Positions 46,339-55,955 of a stretch of 64,000 bases of DNA are shown here, piece by piece (position 1 is the first letter of the stretch; each line of letters starts with the position of its first letter). Both the position numbers and the translations under genes were made by a program. Where the stretch lies: contig NZ_CP007446.1 of assembly GCF_000600005.1 (NCBI RefSeq), forward strand, positions 1,018,894 to 1,082,893, in the 5' to 3' direction. The notes beneath the pieces are model-generated. The model was not told the DNA's origin. It searched no databases and saw only the letters and a program-made list of their open reading frames with translations. This DNA is from Snodgrassella alvi wkB2. GTDB lineage: Bacteria > Pseudomonadota > Gammaproteobacteria > Burkholderiales > Neisseriaceae.

Positions 46339-47013
46339 ATGAAGTTGAAAGTATATTCAGGTTTGATATTTGTCTGGATAAATTTGCTGTTCATACCTAT
46401 GGCACAGGCAGCAGAACTGCCTCAGCAGGCACAATTGCAGTTTGTCGACAGTTATGGTTTGCCGGTAAATATGGATTTTGTGCAAAAGGATGGTCAGTAT
46501 CAGATTAATACGCAAATTAATTTGATTTTTTACCAGATGCAGTTTGTTTCGTCCGGAACCGTAAAAGACTCAGTTTTAAATCCGCTTTCCTACACTGACA
46601 GCCGCTTTGGCAAACCATATGCTCAGGCACGTTTTTCTGAGCATGGGGTTGATTACGGTAAGGTTTCCGAAGCAGTTAAACATATGTTGGTGAACGGACC
46701 GGTATATGATATGTTTGCTCTTGGCTGGCAGCTGGGCTTTAATCAAGGTAAATTGTCCGCAAATACTTATCTGACTAATGGTAAAAAAGTGTACCAACTG
46801 GATGCAGTTAACAGCCGTGGTAGTGATCAGCTGATGTTAAACGGACGGCAAATTGAGATCAGACAGTACAGTATCAGTCGTGGCGATGATGTAGTGGAGT
46901 ATGCATTCGCTCCCCAGCTTGAAAATATTCCGGTACGGATTAGCTATGTGGACAATGGTAAAGTATATACATTGCAACTGAAAGGCGGCCGGATTAACGG
47001 GAAGGTTTTTTAA
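46339..47013 (+). CDS. DUF3108 periplasmic protein
   Basis: 224 residues. The signal peptide is cut after MAQA. A beta-rich DUF3108 domain (about 30-220) carries the family pattern NLIFYQMQFVSSGTVKDSVLNPLSY followed by repeated strands. The role is unknown in this family, and placement between purN and an RNA methyltransferase gene is common in Neisseriaceae by recall. Probably exported to the periplasm or cell surface. Confidence 0.82.
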   Translation: MKLKVYSGLIFVWINLLFIPMAQAAELPQQAQLQFVDSYGLPVNMDFVQKDGQYQINTQINLIFYQMQFVSSGTVKDSVLNPLSYTDSRFGKPYAQARFSEHGVDYGKVSEAVKHMLVNGPVYDMFALGWQLGFNQGKLSANTYLTNGKKVYQLDAVNSRGSDQLMLNGRQIEIRQYSISRGDDVVEYAFAPQLENIPVRISYVDNGKVYTLQLKGGRINGKVF

Positions 47014-47019
47014 GAAATT

Positions 47020-48285
47020 ATGATAAATGCACAACAACTTGATTTAACTACTTCTGTGCTGGCACAGGTATTAACATTCAGACAGCCTGCAGATGTTGTG
47101 CTCTCAGCTTTTTTCCGGCGTGAGCGCAAGCTGGGTATGCGTGACCGGCAGGAAATAGCTGAAACTGTGTTTGCTACTATCCGCCATTTGCAGAAAATTC
47201 AGAAGATGCTGCCAAAACCGCATCAAAAACCACGTCGGGCAGCTTTGGCTGCATTGGTTTTAGGGCGGGGAATAAGCGTACACGGTGCAGAATCACTTTG
47301 TGACTCAGAAGAAAAACAGTGGCTGATTGATGTTAAAGAGCAAAAGTCTGCTTTTGCCTCCGATCTGACTACAGCTGCTGAGCTGCCTCAATGGTTAATT
47401 GAGTGTCTGCAACAGCAGGGCTGGGATGATAATCAGATTGCTATTTACGGTCGCAGCGTTATGCAGCCGGCGCCGCTGGATGTACGGGTAAATACTCAGA
47501 AAGGCAAACGTGATAAGATTTTATCTGCGTTACAGGCAGAAGGATTGCGTGCTGAAGCTACGCCTTTTTCGCCATGGGGAATCCGGCTATTTGATAAACC
47601 GGCTTTAAACAAGCATCCGCTGTTTTTAGACGGCGTGCTGGAAGTTCAGGATGAAGGCAGTCAGCTGCTGGCGTTGATAACAGGCGTTAAACGCGGTCAG
47701 ATTGCTGTCGATTTCTGTGCCGGAGCCGGTGGTAAAACACTGGCAATGGGGGCAATGATGGCTGGCAGCGGCCGGCTGTATGCTTTTGATGTGGCTGAAA
47801 AACGTTTGGCTAATATGAAGCCGAGGATGGTTCGGGCAGGTCTGACTAATATTCATCCGCAGCGGATTGATAATGAGCATGATGCCCGTATTGCCAGATT
47901 AAAGAATAAGGCAGATTGTGTGCTCGTGGATGCGCCCTGTTCCGGAATGGGCACCTTGCGTCGTAATCCTGATTTAAAATATCGTCAGAGTAATGACAAT
48001 ATCCGGACGTTGCTTGAGCAGCAACAATCAATTTTACAGGCAGCTTCTGCACTGGTACGTCCGGGCGGAAGGCTTGTGTATGCAACTTGCAGTATTCTGG
48101 AAACGGAAAATCAGCAACAGTTAAATAATTTTCTGGCAGCCAATACAGGCTGGCATATAGAACCGGTGCAGACTTTGCTTAAAAGTAATGTCTTACCCGA
48201 TATGCAGGGTGACTATCTGCAATTGAACACCGGTGAACATCATACAGACGGTTTTTTTGCCGCTGTACTTACACGCATTAAATAA
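47020..48285 (+). CDS. RsmB/NOP-family RNA cytosine methyltransferase
   Basis: 421 residues. The N-terminal NusB-like helical domain is at about 1-150. The C-terminal SAM methyltransferase has the SAM site VDFCAGAGGKTLAMGAMM, the catalytic Cys in DAPCSGMGTLRRNPDLKYR and the second Cys in YATCSILETENQ. It methylates C5 of a cytosine in rRNA, as RsmB does at 16S C967, but the exact target cannot be told from sequence alone. It starts 6 bases after the DUF3108 gene. Confidence 0.9.
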   Translation: MINAQQLDLTTSVLAQVLTFRQPADVVLSAFFRRERKLGMRDRQEIAETVFATIRHLQKIQKMLPKPHQKPRRAALAALVLGRGISVHGAESLCDSEEKQWLIDVKEQKSAFASDLTTAAELPQWLIECLQQQGWDDNQIAIYGRSVMQPAPLDVRVNTQKGKRDKILSALQAEGLRAEATPFSPWGIRLFDKPALNKHPLFLDGVLEVQDEGSQLLALITGVKRGQIAVDFCAGAGGKTLAMGAMMAGSGRLYAFDVAEKRLANMKPRMVRAGLTNIHPQRIDNEHDARIARLKNKADCVLVDAPCSGMGTLRRNPDLKYRQSNDNIRTLLEQQQSILQAASALVRPGGRLVYATCSILETENQQQLNNFLAANTGWHIEPVQTLLKSNVLPDMQGDYLQLNTGEHHTDGFFAAVLTRIK

Positions 48286-48307
48286 AGTGATATAAGAAGG
48301 AATGTAC

Positions 48308-48619
48308 ATGAGTACTCAGGAAAGAATTAAAACGCTTGTTACTGAACATCCGGTTGTGTTGTTCATGAAAGGCACTAAGCAGTTTCCACAGTGTGGTTTT
48401 TCATCCCGTGCTGTACAAATATTGCAAGCTGCCGGTTTAAAAGAGTTCTATACTGTTAATGTGCTCGAAGATGAAGATATCCGTCAGGGTATCAAGGAAT
48501 ATGCAGACTGGCCGACAATTCCGCAATTGTATGTAAAAGGTGAATTTGTCGGTGGTTCTGACATCATGCTGGAGATGTACGAAGCAGGTGAATTGCAGAC
48601 TTTGCTGGCGTCTGTCTGA
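48308..48619 (+). CDS. grxD: Monothiol glutaredoxin (Grx4 type)
   Basis: 103 residues from the ATG at 48308 (AGAAGGA 7-8 bases upstream). CGFS active site in [14 protein letters not shown]; conserved [20 protein letters not shown] for glutathione and Fe-S cluster. It carries 2Fe-2S clusters with BolA-type partners. Confidence 0.96.
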   Translation: MSTQERIKTLVTEHPVVLFMKGTKQFPQCGFSSRAVQILQAAGLKEFYTVNVLEDEDIRQGIKEYADWPTIPQLYVKGEFVGGSDIMLEMYEAGELQTLLASV

Positions 48620-48694
48620 CAGAGTTTTGTTCGGAAATATTTTCCGGTAGCTGTTTTATTCAGGTTTTATAGCAATTATTTTTTGGAACTGGCT

Positions 48695-49327
48695 ATGAAT
48701 ATAAATGTGATTGACCATCCTCTGGTGAAGCACAAGCTGTCATTAATGCGAGAAGAAGATTGCAGTACTTATCGTTTTCGTACGCTGACTAAAGAACTGG
48801 CACGCTTAATGGCTTATGAAGCCAGCCGTGATTTTGATATAGAAATTGTCAAAATGCAGGGCTGGTGTGGTGAGATTGATGCTTACCAGATTAAAGGCAA
48901 AACGGTTACTATTGTACCGATTCTGCGGGCAGGGCTGGGTATGCTGGATGGCGTACTGGACTTAATTCCTACAGCTAAAATCAGTGTAGTAGGTTTACAG
49001 CGCGATGAAGAAACGCTGGAACCGGTACCTTATTTTGAAAAATTTGTCAGTCAGATGGATAAACGCCCGGCATTGATCATTGATCCAATGCTGGCAACAG
49101 GTGGATCCATGAATGCAACTATTGAGTTACTTAAGAAAAAAGGTTGCAAGGATATTAAGGCATTGGTTCTTGTAGCAGCTCCAGAGGGGGTAAAAGCTGT
49201 CAATGAAGCTCATCCTGATGTGACTATTTATGCAGCGGCTCTGGATGATCATCTGGATGATAATGGCTATATTATTCCTGGTCTGGGCGATGCTGGTGAC
49301 AAGATTTTTGGTACCAAGCACTGGTAA
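48695..49327 (+). CDS. upp: Uracil phosphoribosyltransferase
   Basis: 210 residues from the ATG at 48695, giving [24 protein letters not shown] site [19 protein letters not shown] and uracil site [20 protein letters not shown] at the end. Salvages uracil to UMP. An in-frame TTG four codons earlier (48683) is unlikely. A strong terminator follows. Confidence 0.97.
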   Translation: MNINVIDHPLVKHKLSLMREEDCSTYRFRTLTKELARLMAYEASRDFDIEIVKMQGWCGEIDAYQIKGKTVTIVPILRAGLGMLDGVLDLIPTAKISVVGLQRDEETLEPVPYFEKFVSQMDKRPALIIDPMLATGGSMNATIELLKKKGCKDIKALVLVAAPEGVKAVNEAHPDVTIYAAALDDHLDDNGYIIPGLGDAGDKIFGTKHW

Positions 49328-49380
49328 TTTAAATTCAGATTATTTCATGCAGTTTGATTGCTGAAAGAATCTGTTAATAA

Positions 49381-49421
49381 AAAACACAGAATTTTCTGTA
49401 TGGAAGATTCTGTGTTTTTTA
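49381..49421. terminator. Terminator after upp
   Basis: The arms AAAACACAGAAT and ATTCTGTGTTTT, with one mismatch in the extension, are followed by T6. Bidirectional shape. Confidence 0.85.
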
Positions 49422-49608
49422 TTATGCCGAATTAAATCCAGATTTGTTTTTAAAAATGGATATGGGTATCAGATAAATACTCTAAATAGAATTGGCTGGT
49501 CGGATAAGAAATAAATTTTTGTTTATAAAATGATAAATCGAATATTTACCGGTTAATTATAATCTGATGCAACCATTTTGTAAGATTTAAATGTTATTTG
49601 TTTTATGT

Positions 49609-51003
49609 TTACAGCTTATCTGAGTTGAATATCAGGCTTACAGCCAGTCCTGCTTTCTGTTCTGAATTTCGCAGGCCAGAGTCTGCCAGACTGATACTGA
49701 TGTGCCATTGATCACACAGGGTCTTGACGATTGCCAGCCCGAGACCGCTTCCGCTTTCATTGTTGCCCAAAATACGATAAAACGGTTCAAATACTAGCTG
49801 GCGTTCAGTTTCAGAGATTCCCTGACCATTGTCTTCTATAAGTAAAATCGTTTTGTTATCTGTGGTTGGTCTAATGCCAATGCATATTTGCCCATCAACA
49901 GGAGTGTATTTGATAGCATTACTCAGTATATTTTTCAAAATAGTATATAAATCATTATTGCTGACTGGCAGAAAAACATCTTCGCTAATGTCGAAACTTA
50001 AATTCTGTTTTTTTTGTTCGGCCAGCGGCAATAATTCGGCAATTAAATCACGCAGTAAGGGCATTAGTGCAGTTTTCTGAGCATTGTTCGCTATCAGATG
50101 TTGCTGCTGCTGATGCTGTGCTCTGGCCATAGATAATAATTGGATAAGCAGCTGTTCGGTTCTTGCAATACCTGCTTTGATTTGTTCAATAAGTTTGTGT
50201 TGTTCCTGAATAGTTAATTCCGGTTCATCAAAACGTGCTATTTGCAAGGTAAGTGCGGTAATTGGTGTACGTAATTCATGTGCTGCATGACTGATAAATT
50301 TTTTATCATGCTCCATCGCAGCCTGTAGCTGACTGAACAGGCGGTTAAGTGCGGTAATGAAAGGGCGGATTTCTGTCGGTACGTGCCTGGTATCCAAAGG
50401 TGATAAATCATTGGCGTTGCGTGCGGTTAATTCGCTACTCATTTCCTGCGTTGCCCGAAACAGGCGGCGAATCCAGATAGCTGTAAACAGCCATAGAATA
50501 GGCATTAGAATAAGAAATGGCCAGACTACACTTAATGCACTGTCTTTGGCTATATGATTTCGGTATGCTGTACGCTGAGCAACAATAATTCGCTCACGTT
50601 CACGGGTGAGCAGGTAAACCCGCCAATGACGGGCTACCGTAGTAAAGTTATGAAAACCATCAGGTAATTGCTGAAGGTTCTGCACAGCATTATCATCTCC
50701 CATCAGAATATTGAGATAGGGTGAATCTAGTGTCTGTGCCAGCACGCGCGGTTTGGGCAGCGTTCTGGCGCTTTCAGGAAAATTGAGATCTTCCTGTGTA
50801 TCTCTGCGCAGTATGGAACTGCGCGGATCAAGTAAATGGGCTATCTGCTCCAGCTGAGCATCTTGTAAATCCTGTGTTTCCCGAAAAGCAGTCTGATAGG
50901 CAAGAATGTCACCAATAATAGCGATTGAAGTTACTACTATTGTTAAAACCAGTAATAAGCGCCACTGTAGTGATGAGACTATCCGCGTCGGTCTACCAGC
51001 CAT
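49609..51003 (-). CDS. Sensor histidine kinase, QseC/TctE-like
   Basis: 464 residues. An N-terminal membrane segment (about 10-35), a periplasmic loop to about 165, a second membrane segment (LSVVWPFLILMPILWLFTAIW), then HAMP/dimerisation with the phosphorylated His in FISHAAHELRTPITALTLQI. The ATPase part has N box NILSNAIKYTPVDGQ, G1 IEDNGQGIS and G2 SGLGLAIVKTL. It senses an unknown signal and phosphorylates the regulator encoded just upstream; the genes overlap by 25 bases. Confidence 0.93.
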   Translation of the reverse strand: MAGRPTRIVSSLQWRLLLVLTIVVTSIAIIGDILAYQTAFRETQDLQDAQLEQIAHLLDPRSSILRRDTQEDLNFPESARTLPKPRVLAQTLDSPYLNILMGDDNAVQNLQQLPDGFHNFTTVARHWRVYLLTRERERIIVAQRTAYRNHIAKDSALSVVWPFLILMPILWLFTAIWIRRLFRATQEMSSELTARNANDLSPLDTRHVPTEIRPFITALNRLFSQLQAAMEHDKKFISHAAHELRTPITALTLQIARFDEPELTIQEQHKLIEQIKAGIARTEQLLIQLLSMARAQHQQQQHLIANNAQKTALMPLLRDLIAELLPLAEQKKQNLSFDISEDVFLPVSNNDLYTILKNILSNAIKYTPVDGQICIGIRPTTDNKTILLIEDNGQGISETERQLVFEPFYRILGNNESGSGLGLAIVKTLCDQWHISISLADSGLRNSEQKAGLAVSLIFNSDKL

Positions 51004-51641
51004 CCTAGTCCTCGTACATTTTTAATCACATTACTGCCCAGTTTTTTTCTAATTCCGTGAATGACTACTTCTACGGCATTGCTTTCTACTTCTTCATTCC
51101 AGCCGTAGAGCTTTTCTTCCAGTTCCTGGCGTGACAGTATCGTGCCGGGTTGGAGCAATAAACTGTACATCAAAGCATATTCTCGTGCTGACAGCCGGGT
51201 AACCTGTCCGTTGGCACTGACTTCACGAGTAGCAGGATTCAGGGTAATGGTGCCATTGCTTAGTATAGGAGTTGCATGTCCGCTACGGCGGCGTAATAAA
51301 GCCCGGATACGCGCCAGTAATTCGGAGGGCGCAAAAGGTTTAATTACATAGTCATCGGCACCGCTGTCCAGACCATTAATGCGTTCTTCCACTGTGTCTC
51401 GAGCAGTAATCAGAATAACGGGTAAATCACAGTTTTTTGCACGCAAGTGGCGTAAAACACTTAGACCATCCTGTCTGGGTACACCAATATCCAGTAGGGC
51501 AATATCATAAATTTCTGGTTGCAATGCATTTTCAGCTGCAATACCGTCAGCAACACAATCAACGGCAAAACCGGCAGCATGCAGCATATCGCTTAATGCC
51601 TCTGCAATCATTTTGTCGTCTTCAAGAAGTAGAATTCGCAT
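50979..51641 (-). CDS. OmpR-family response regulator, QseB/TctD-like
   Basis: 220 residues. The receiver has the phospho-acceptor Asp in IALLDIGVPRQDGLS (about residue 51) and the Lys in DDYVIKPFAP. The C-terminal winged helix (about 125-218) has SAREYALMYSLLLQPGTILSR and IRKKLGSNVIKNVRGLGW. Partner of the kinase that overlaps its 3' end. A 7-base inverted repeat (CAGTCTG...CAGACTG, 51674-51695) lies upstream and may be a self-regulation site. Confidence 0.94.
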   Translation of the reverse strand: MRILLLEDDKMIAEALSDMLHAAGFAVDCVADGIAAENALQPEIYDIALLDIGVPRQDGLSVLRHLRAKNCDLPVILITARDTVEERINGLDSGADDYVIKPFAPSELLARIRALLRRRSGHATPILSNGTITLNPATREVSANGQVTRLSAREYALMYSLLLQPGTILSRQELEEKLYGWNEEVESNAVEVVIHGIRKKLGSNVIKNVRGLGWLVDRRG

Positions 51642-51714
51642 GAGTTAACATTTTTCCGCATAGACTTGTAAACCAGTCTGTATTGTTTCAGACTGTGAGA
51701 TATCTATGATAACA

Positions 51715-51745
51715 AAAACCGTTTCAGGATTCCTGAAACGGTTTT
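51715..51745. terminator. Bidirectional terminator after the Thr/Lys-rich protein gene
   Basis: The arms AAAACCGTTTCAG and CTGAAACGGTTTT have a 5-base loop and are flanked by A- and T-runs. On the minus strand it ends the small gene before the response regulator. Confidence 0.85.
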
Positions 51746-51769
51746 ATTCAAACGTTAACCAGCGACTGA

Positions 51770-52027
51770 TTAGTTAGTTTCAGTAGTGGTAGTAGTTTGT
51801 TTGGTTGTAGTAGTACTAGCAGCTGCTTTTCTTGCATGTGCTTTTTTAGTATGTACTTTTTTTACTGGTGTTTTTTTAACAGCTGGTTTTACAGTTTTAG
51901 CACTGGTGTTTTCAGCTGTAGTAGTTGTAGTAGTGGTGGCTGTAGCTGGTTTAGGAGGGGTAGCAAAGGCAGCAGCAGCAGTTAAACCAAAGATAGCACT
52001 TACAACAGCAGCAGTGATTTTTTTCAT
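51770..52027 (-). CDS. Small exported Thr/Lys/His-rich protein
   Basis: 85 residues. A clear signal peptide (MKKITAAVVSAIFGLTAAAA, cut near FA-TPP) is followed by a low-complexity chain with poly-Thr blocks and basic repeats (KKTPVKKVHTKKAHARKAA). No family recognised. It could be a periplasmic or surface polycation, similar in style to acid-shock-type or histone-like secreted peptides. The antisense frame is also open because of the low complexity. It lies next to a two-component system, a possible regulator. Confidence 0.65.
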   Translation of the reverse strand: MKKITAAVVSAIFGLTAAAAFATPPKPATATTTTTTTAENTSAKTVKPAVKKTPVKKVHTKKAHARKAAASTTTTKQTTTTTETN

Positions 52028-52411
52028 GACAGATCTCCATTAAAAGTAATTAAAGACAATAACCATCTCGGTTCTTGTTGATGCACAGTATGGCTTTAAA
52101 TACTTAGGCAAGACTTAGCTAAATGTTGTTTATTGTTAATTTAATGTAATTAAATGTTATTATTTGGGGTAAGTATAGATTCGCTTATTAGTTTAAAATT
52201 TAAAATAATATGCTTTTATAATGGTTTATGTTTGATGCATTGAATAAAGACAATTATTTATATGCTATTGAAATCTATTTGCTAATAAAAAATAAATGAG
52301 ATTTTTATAGAAAATGGAACTTAATCTTGTCTTAATATGTGACTGCTAAAAGTATAAATATAAAGATATTTAAATTACGTGATTATTAGTTCAGAGTTGA
52401 TTATTATCTAG
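52028..52411. other. Intergenic region upstream of the small exported protein
   Basis: About 380 AT-rich bases containing the promoter for the small gene (AGATCT just before its start region). No gene or repeat seen. Confidence 0.4.
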
Positions 52412-52450
52412 AATACCAGTGTATGTTTTACTTTTGACATACACTGGTAA
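52412..52450 (-). terminator. Long hairpin after hemL
   Basis: The arms TACCAGTGTATGT and ACATACACTGGTA have a 10-base loop, 13 bases after the hemL stop. The T-run is weak. Confidence 0.6.
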
Positions 52451-52461
52451 GAATAAATGTC

Positions 52462-53751
52462 TCAGACAGTACGCGCAATTTCCGTAAACGCTTCGGCAGC
52501 TAAACCCAGTGTATCTGCAATGATTTCACTGCTATGAGCAGCTGAAACAAAACCCGCTTCATATGCTGATGGTGCAAATGCAACACCGCGTGATAGCATG
52601 GCATGGAAAAACTCTTTAAATAATATCTGATTGGTATTTTGCATATCTGCAAAACAAGATGGCAGATTATCAGTAAAGTAAAAACCAAACATTCCGCCTT
52701 CACTGCGGCTGCTGAATGGAATATTGGCTTCACGTGCGATTGCCGTCAGACCATCACTCAGCTGTCGGGTATGTTTGCTGAGTGTAGTGTAAAAATCCGG
52801 TCGTTGTATGATTTCCAGTGTTTTTAGTCCGGCTGCTACACATACCGGATTACCGGAAAGGGTACCTGCCTGATAAACAGCACCTAAAGGCGATATACAG
52901 GCCATAATGTCTGCACGGCCACCGAAAGCTGCTACTGGCATGCCTCCGCCAATTACTTTGCCAATTGTCGTTAAATCAGGCTTAATACCATGGATAGATT
53001 GTGCCCCGCCCAGAGCAACACGAAAACCAGTCATTACTTCATCGTAAATAAGAACACTTCCATACTGTTCTGTAAGTTCACGCAGTGCCTGAACAAACTC
53101 AGTTGTGGCGGGTATCATGTTCATATTACCGGCAATTGGTTCGACAATAACACAAGCAATACTGTCGCCCTTGCTGGCAAACGTTTGTTGTAAAGCCTCA
53201 ACGTCGTTATAAGGTAATACCAGGGTATGGCGGCTGAAATCTTCAGGTACGCCGGCAGAGCTGGGATTACCAAAGGTTAGCAGACCAGATCCGGCTTTAA
53301 CCAACAGACTATCTGAATGACCATGATAACAGCCTTCAAATTTAATGATATTGTCCCTGCCGGTAAAACCTCTGGCCAGACGGATTGCACTCATGGTTGC
53401 TTCTGTACCTGAACTGACCAGTCGAATCTGTTCCATGCTGGGCATGATATGGCGTATTTCTTCAGCAATTCGGATTTCATTTTCTGTCGGTGCGCCAAAA
53501 GATAAGCCATTTTCGGCCGCCTGACAGACTGCCTGAACAACTTCAGGATGTGCATGACCGACAATGGCCGGTCCCCATGAACCGACATAATCAATATAAC
53601 TGGTTTGGTTTTCATCCCATACATAAGCTCCCTGAGCTTTGTTAATAAAGCGGGGTATGCCGCCGACACTGCCAAAAGCCCGTACAGGAGAATTTACTCC
53701 ACCGGGAATAATGGTTTTTGCCTCTTCAAAGAGCTGCTGGTTTCTATCCAT
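52462..53751 (-). CDS. hemL: Glutamate-1-semialdehyde 2,1-aminomutase
   Basis: 429 residues. PLP enzyme: conserved start [20 protein letters not shown], active-site Lys in [18 protein letters not shown], Asp in [12 protein letters not shown]. It forms 5-aminolevulinate in the C5 pathway of heme synthesis. Monocistronic; ends at a long hairpin. Confidence 0.98.
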   Translation of the reverse strand: MDRNQQLFEEAKTIIPGGVNSPVRAFGSVGGIPRFINKAQGAYVWDENQTSYIDYVGSWGPAIVGHAHPEVVQAVCQAAENGLSFGAPTENEIRIAEEIRHIMPSMEQIRLVSSGTEATMSAIRLARGFTGRDNIIKFEGCYHGHSDSLLVKAGSGLLTFGNPSSAGVPEDFSRHTLVLPYNDVEALQQTFASKGDSIACVIVEPIAGNMNMIPATTEFVQALRELTEQYGSVLIYDEVMTGFRVALGGAQSIHGIKPDLTTIGKVIGGGMPVAAFGGRADIMACISPLGAVYQAGTLSGNPVCVAAGLKTLEIIQRPDFYTTLSKHTRQLSDGLTAIAREANIPFSSRSEGGMFGFYFTDNLPSCFADMQNTNQILFKEFFHAMLSRGVAFAPSAYEAGFVSAAHSSEIIADTLGLAAEAFTEIARTV

Positions 53752-54151
53752 GATTATGACCTCTGCTTTATTGGAATATCAGATAACTTGCATTCAGGGA
53801 TTAATCATACTATCGATTACCCCTAAAGGTTAATTGTCTTTAGCTTTTCGAGCAGGAATCCGGAAGATAAAATAAAATATCAGGGTAGCAGTAAGTAATT
53901 TTAATGGTGAAATAATTGATTTATTAAATATTAATATGTAATTTCTTACTATTAATAATTGATTAAGTAAAACTTATCTATTTTCAGAGAAATAAAATTA
54001 TCTATAGCTGATTGTAAAATCGTAAGTCTCACATACATAAAGACAAAGCTAAGATTTCAGATTTAAAATCTTATAGCTGTATGAAATTTATGTTTTTTAG
54101 CTAAATTAATGGACTGAATTCTCAGATTCTGAGACAACTAAAAGAAAATTA
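53752..54151. other. Intergenic region between hemL and the YdcF-like gene
   Basis: 400 AT-rich bases. A dyad near 54045-54080 (AAGATTT...AAATCTT) and a palindrome TCTCAGATTCTGAGA (54119-54133) lie downstream of the YdcF-like gene; neither has a good T-run. No gene seen. The hemL promoter should lie near 53760-53800. Confidence 0.4.
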
Positions 54152-54811
54152 CTAAACTAGCGTACGTAGCATACGAATAAAACGCGGAAATTTTGATAAA
54201 TGCTGCACCCACTGATAAACCATTAAAGTGTAGCTTTCCTGCGCAATAAAGCGTAATTTCGACTGGGTTGCGGTGTAGCGGGTAGTCGGAGTAGGCGAAA
54301 GCTGTACATTTAAACCCAGATCACGTGCCATAAAGCAAGCTCGTGCCAGATGATATGGATCGCTGACAATAATAAAGCTGTTTAGATCATTATCATCAGC
54401 TATGGCTTTTGCATTAACCAGATTCTGCCAGGTGTCACGCGAATGATTTTCATAAATAATATCATTGGCATCAACACCGTTACGAATAGCATAGCGACGT
54501 CCGACGGCTGCTTCCGTCATGAAACCGGCTCTGGGGCTGCCTCCAGTAAAGAGAATTTTTTTTACTATGCCGGCACGATACAGATTAATGGCATGATTGA
54601 TACGTTCACGGAAAACTGGTGAAGGGCGCTTATCCCATGCGGCCGCGCCAAGCACGATAGCGGCATCGGCTTCTGTCGGTACTTGCTGCGGATGGCTGAG
54701 CTGGTAGACTGTAGCAACACTAAAAGCATAGTTGGCCCCAACAAATAGGCTGCATCCGGCAATTACAGTGCGCAGACAATACCAAAAACCTAAACGTGTG
54801 CCGGAGCTCAT
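54152..54811 (-). CDS. YdcF/SanA-family DUF218 membrane protein
   Basis: 219 residues. One N-terminal membrane segment (about 10-32) and a DUF218 domain (about 48-190): DAAIVLGAAAWDKRPSPVFRERI, LFTGGSPRAGFMTEAA, ENHSRDTWQNLVNAK and IIVSDPYHLARACFMARDLG. Members such as SanA and ElyC affect envelope integrity. The C-terminal QESYTLMVYQWVQHL is typical of the family. Its start codon directly abuts the arsC-like stop, so they form an operon. Confidence 0.88.
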   Translation of the reverse strand: MSSGTRLGFWYCLRTVIAGCSLFVGANYAFSVATVYQLSHPQQVPTEADAAIVLGAAAWDKRPSPVFRERINHAINLYRAGIVKKILFTGGSPRAGFMTEAAVGRRYAIRNGVDANDIIYENHSRDTWQNLVNAKAIADDNDLNSFIIVSDPYHLARACFMARDLGLNVQLSPTPTTRYTATQSKLRFIAQESYTLMVYQWVQHLSKFPRFIRMLRTLV

Positions 54812-55168
54812 TTATTGTTCTAGTAAAGCTTCAATATTCGTTAACGGGCGACCTATAGCGGCATGTTCGCCGTATACAGCTATCGGTCGTTCAATTAAAA
54901 TCGGATGTGCTGCCATTGCGGCAATCAGAGTATCTTCATCTGCTTCAAGCAGATTCAGTTGTGTGAACAGATCATCTTTACTGCGCATCATTTCCCGTGC
55001 TGAATTGATGGCCAGTTTTTGTTTCAGTGAACGAATTTGTGCTTCGGATAAAGGCTCGGTCAGGTAGGGAATGACTTTGGTATTAATATTGCGTACTCGG
55101 AGTAAAGACAGGGCAGCGCGCGACTTAGAGCAATTTGGATTATGGTATAGTATGACGGTGTGTGTCAT
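54812..55168 (-). CDS. arsC: ArsC-family arsenate reductase-like protein
   Basis: 118 residues from the ATG at 55168 (MTHTVILYHNPNCSKSRAAL); the frame is open 20 codons further but non-homologous. The catalytic Cys is in NPNCSKSR; basic Arg residues in MMRSKDDLF and IGRPL complete the glutaredoxin-linked ArsC site. It reduces arsenate, or belongs to the closely related YfgD subgroup; no arsenic genes are nearby, so substrate is unsure. Confidence 0.88.
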   Translation of the reverse strand: MTHTVILYHNPNCSKSRAALSLLRVRNINTKVIPYLTEPLSEAQIRSLKQKLAINSAREMMRSKDDLFTQLNLLEADEDTLIAAMAAHPILIERPIAVYGEHAAIGRPLTNIEALLEQ

Positions 55169-55436
55169 GATTATCCCTGAACTTCTAAAAATAAAAAATC
55201 TGAATTGGAAGTGTGGACGAAACTTCAAATTTTGACAAGTATTATTAATTATTCTAAAGCTAAAGCTGAATTAATGTGTTGGATGTAAATAAATTATCTG
55301 CTTTTGAATATGCATTTCAATTGATTTATACAAAATAAAAATAAATAAACCCCTTACCTGCTAATGTTTTTGCGGCAAAATTGTATATGAATTATTCTAT
55401 AATAATTGCTATTAAAGGTAATATTAAGGTAATGAT

Positions 55437-55955
55437 ATGTTTCCGTCTGCCCAAGTATTGAAAAAAATATTTTTAATTAGCGCACTGTTTCTGAGCTGTA
55501 TTCGTGTGCATGCTGCAGAATTACAAAACTGGCCTCAGCGTACACCGGCGACTTTACCAACTGATTCCCCGATAATGGTAGTTAATGTCTGGGCAACATG
55601 GTGTAAACCTTGTCGTAGTGAAATAGCTATGCTTTCGCGCTGGTATCAGCAACAACGAACTTCAGGGAAGAAAACAGTTGCTGTCGTTGGTGTATCTTTA
55701 GATAATGATGCAAATTTACAACGCTTTACTCAGCAGGTGTCTGTACCGTATCCGTTATACCGTTATACAGGTTCGGATAGCCGTGCATGGATGCAACGAT
55801 TAGGCAATAATATTGGCGGAGTACCTTTTACTCTGGTTCAGGCACCTAAATGCGGTTTTCAGCAGGCATTGATAGGTACACTGAGTGAAATAAAGCTGAA
55901 TCAAGTGATTACTGAAGCCAGACGGCAGTGTAAACAGCACAACGTTCGTTTATAG
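55437..55955 (+). CDS. Thioredoxin-like TlpA-family periplasmic protein
   Basis: 172 residues. The N-terminal signal region (KKIFLISALFLSCIRVHA) is followed by a thioredoxin fold with the active site WATWCKPCRSE and the cis-Pro in GGVPFTLV. Probably a periplasmic thiol reductase, for example for cytochrome c maturation or stress. Two extra Cys lie near the C-terminus. Its last 6 bases overlap the convergent nadB stop. Confidence 0.88.
   Translation: MFPSAQVLKKIFLISALFLSCIRVHAAELQNWPQRTPATLPTDSPIMVVNVWATWCKPCRSEIAMLSRWYQQQRTSGKKTVAVVGVSLDNDANLQRFTQQVSVPYPLYRYTGSDSRAWMQRLGNNIGGVPFTLVQAPKCGFQQALIGTLSEIKLNQVITEARRQCKQHNVRL

Noticed and set aside
51786-52043. A plus-strand Val/Ala-rich gene opposite the Thr/Lys-rich gene
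   Set aside because: It is the antisense of a low-complexity gene that has a clear signal peptide on the minus strand; the plus frame has no such features.
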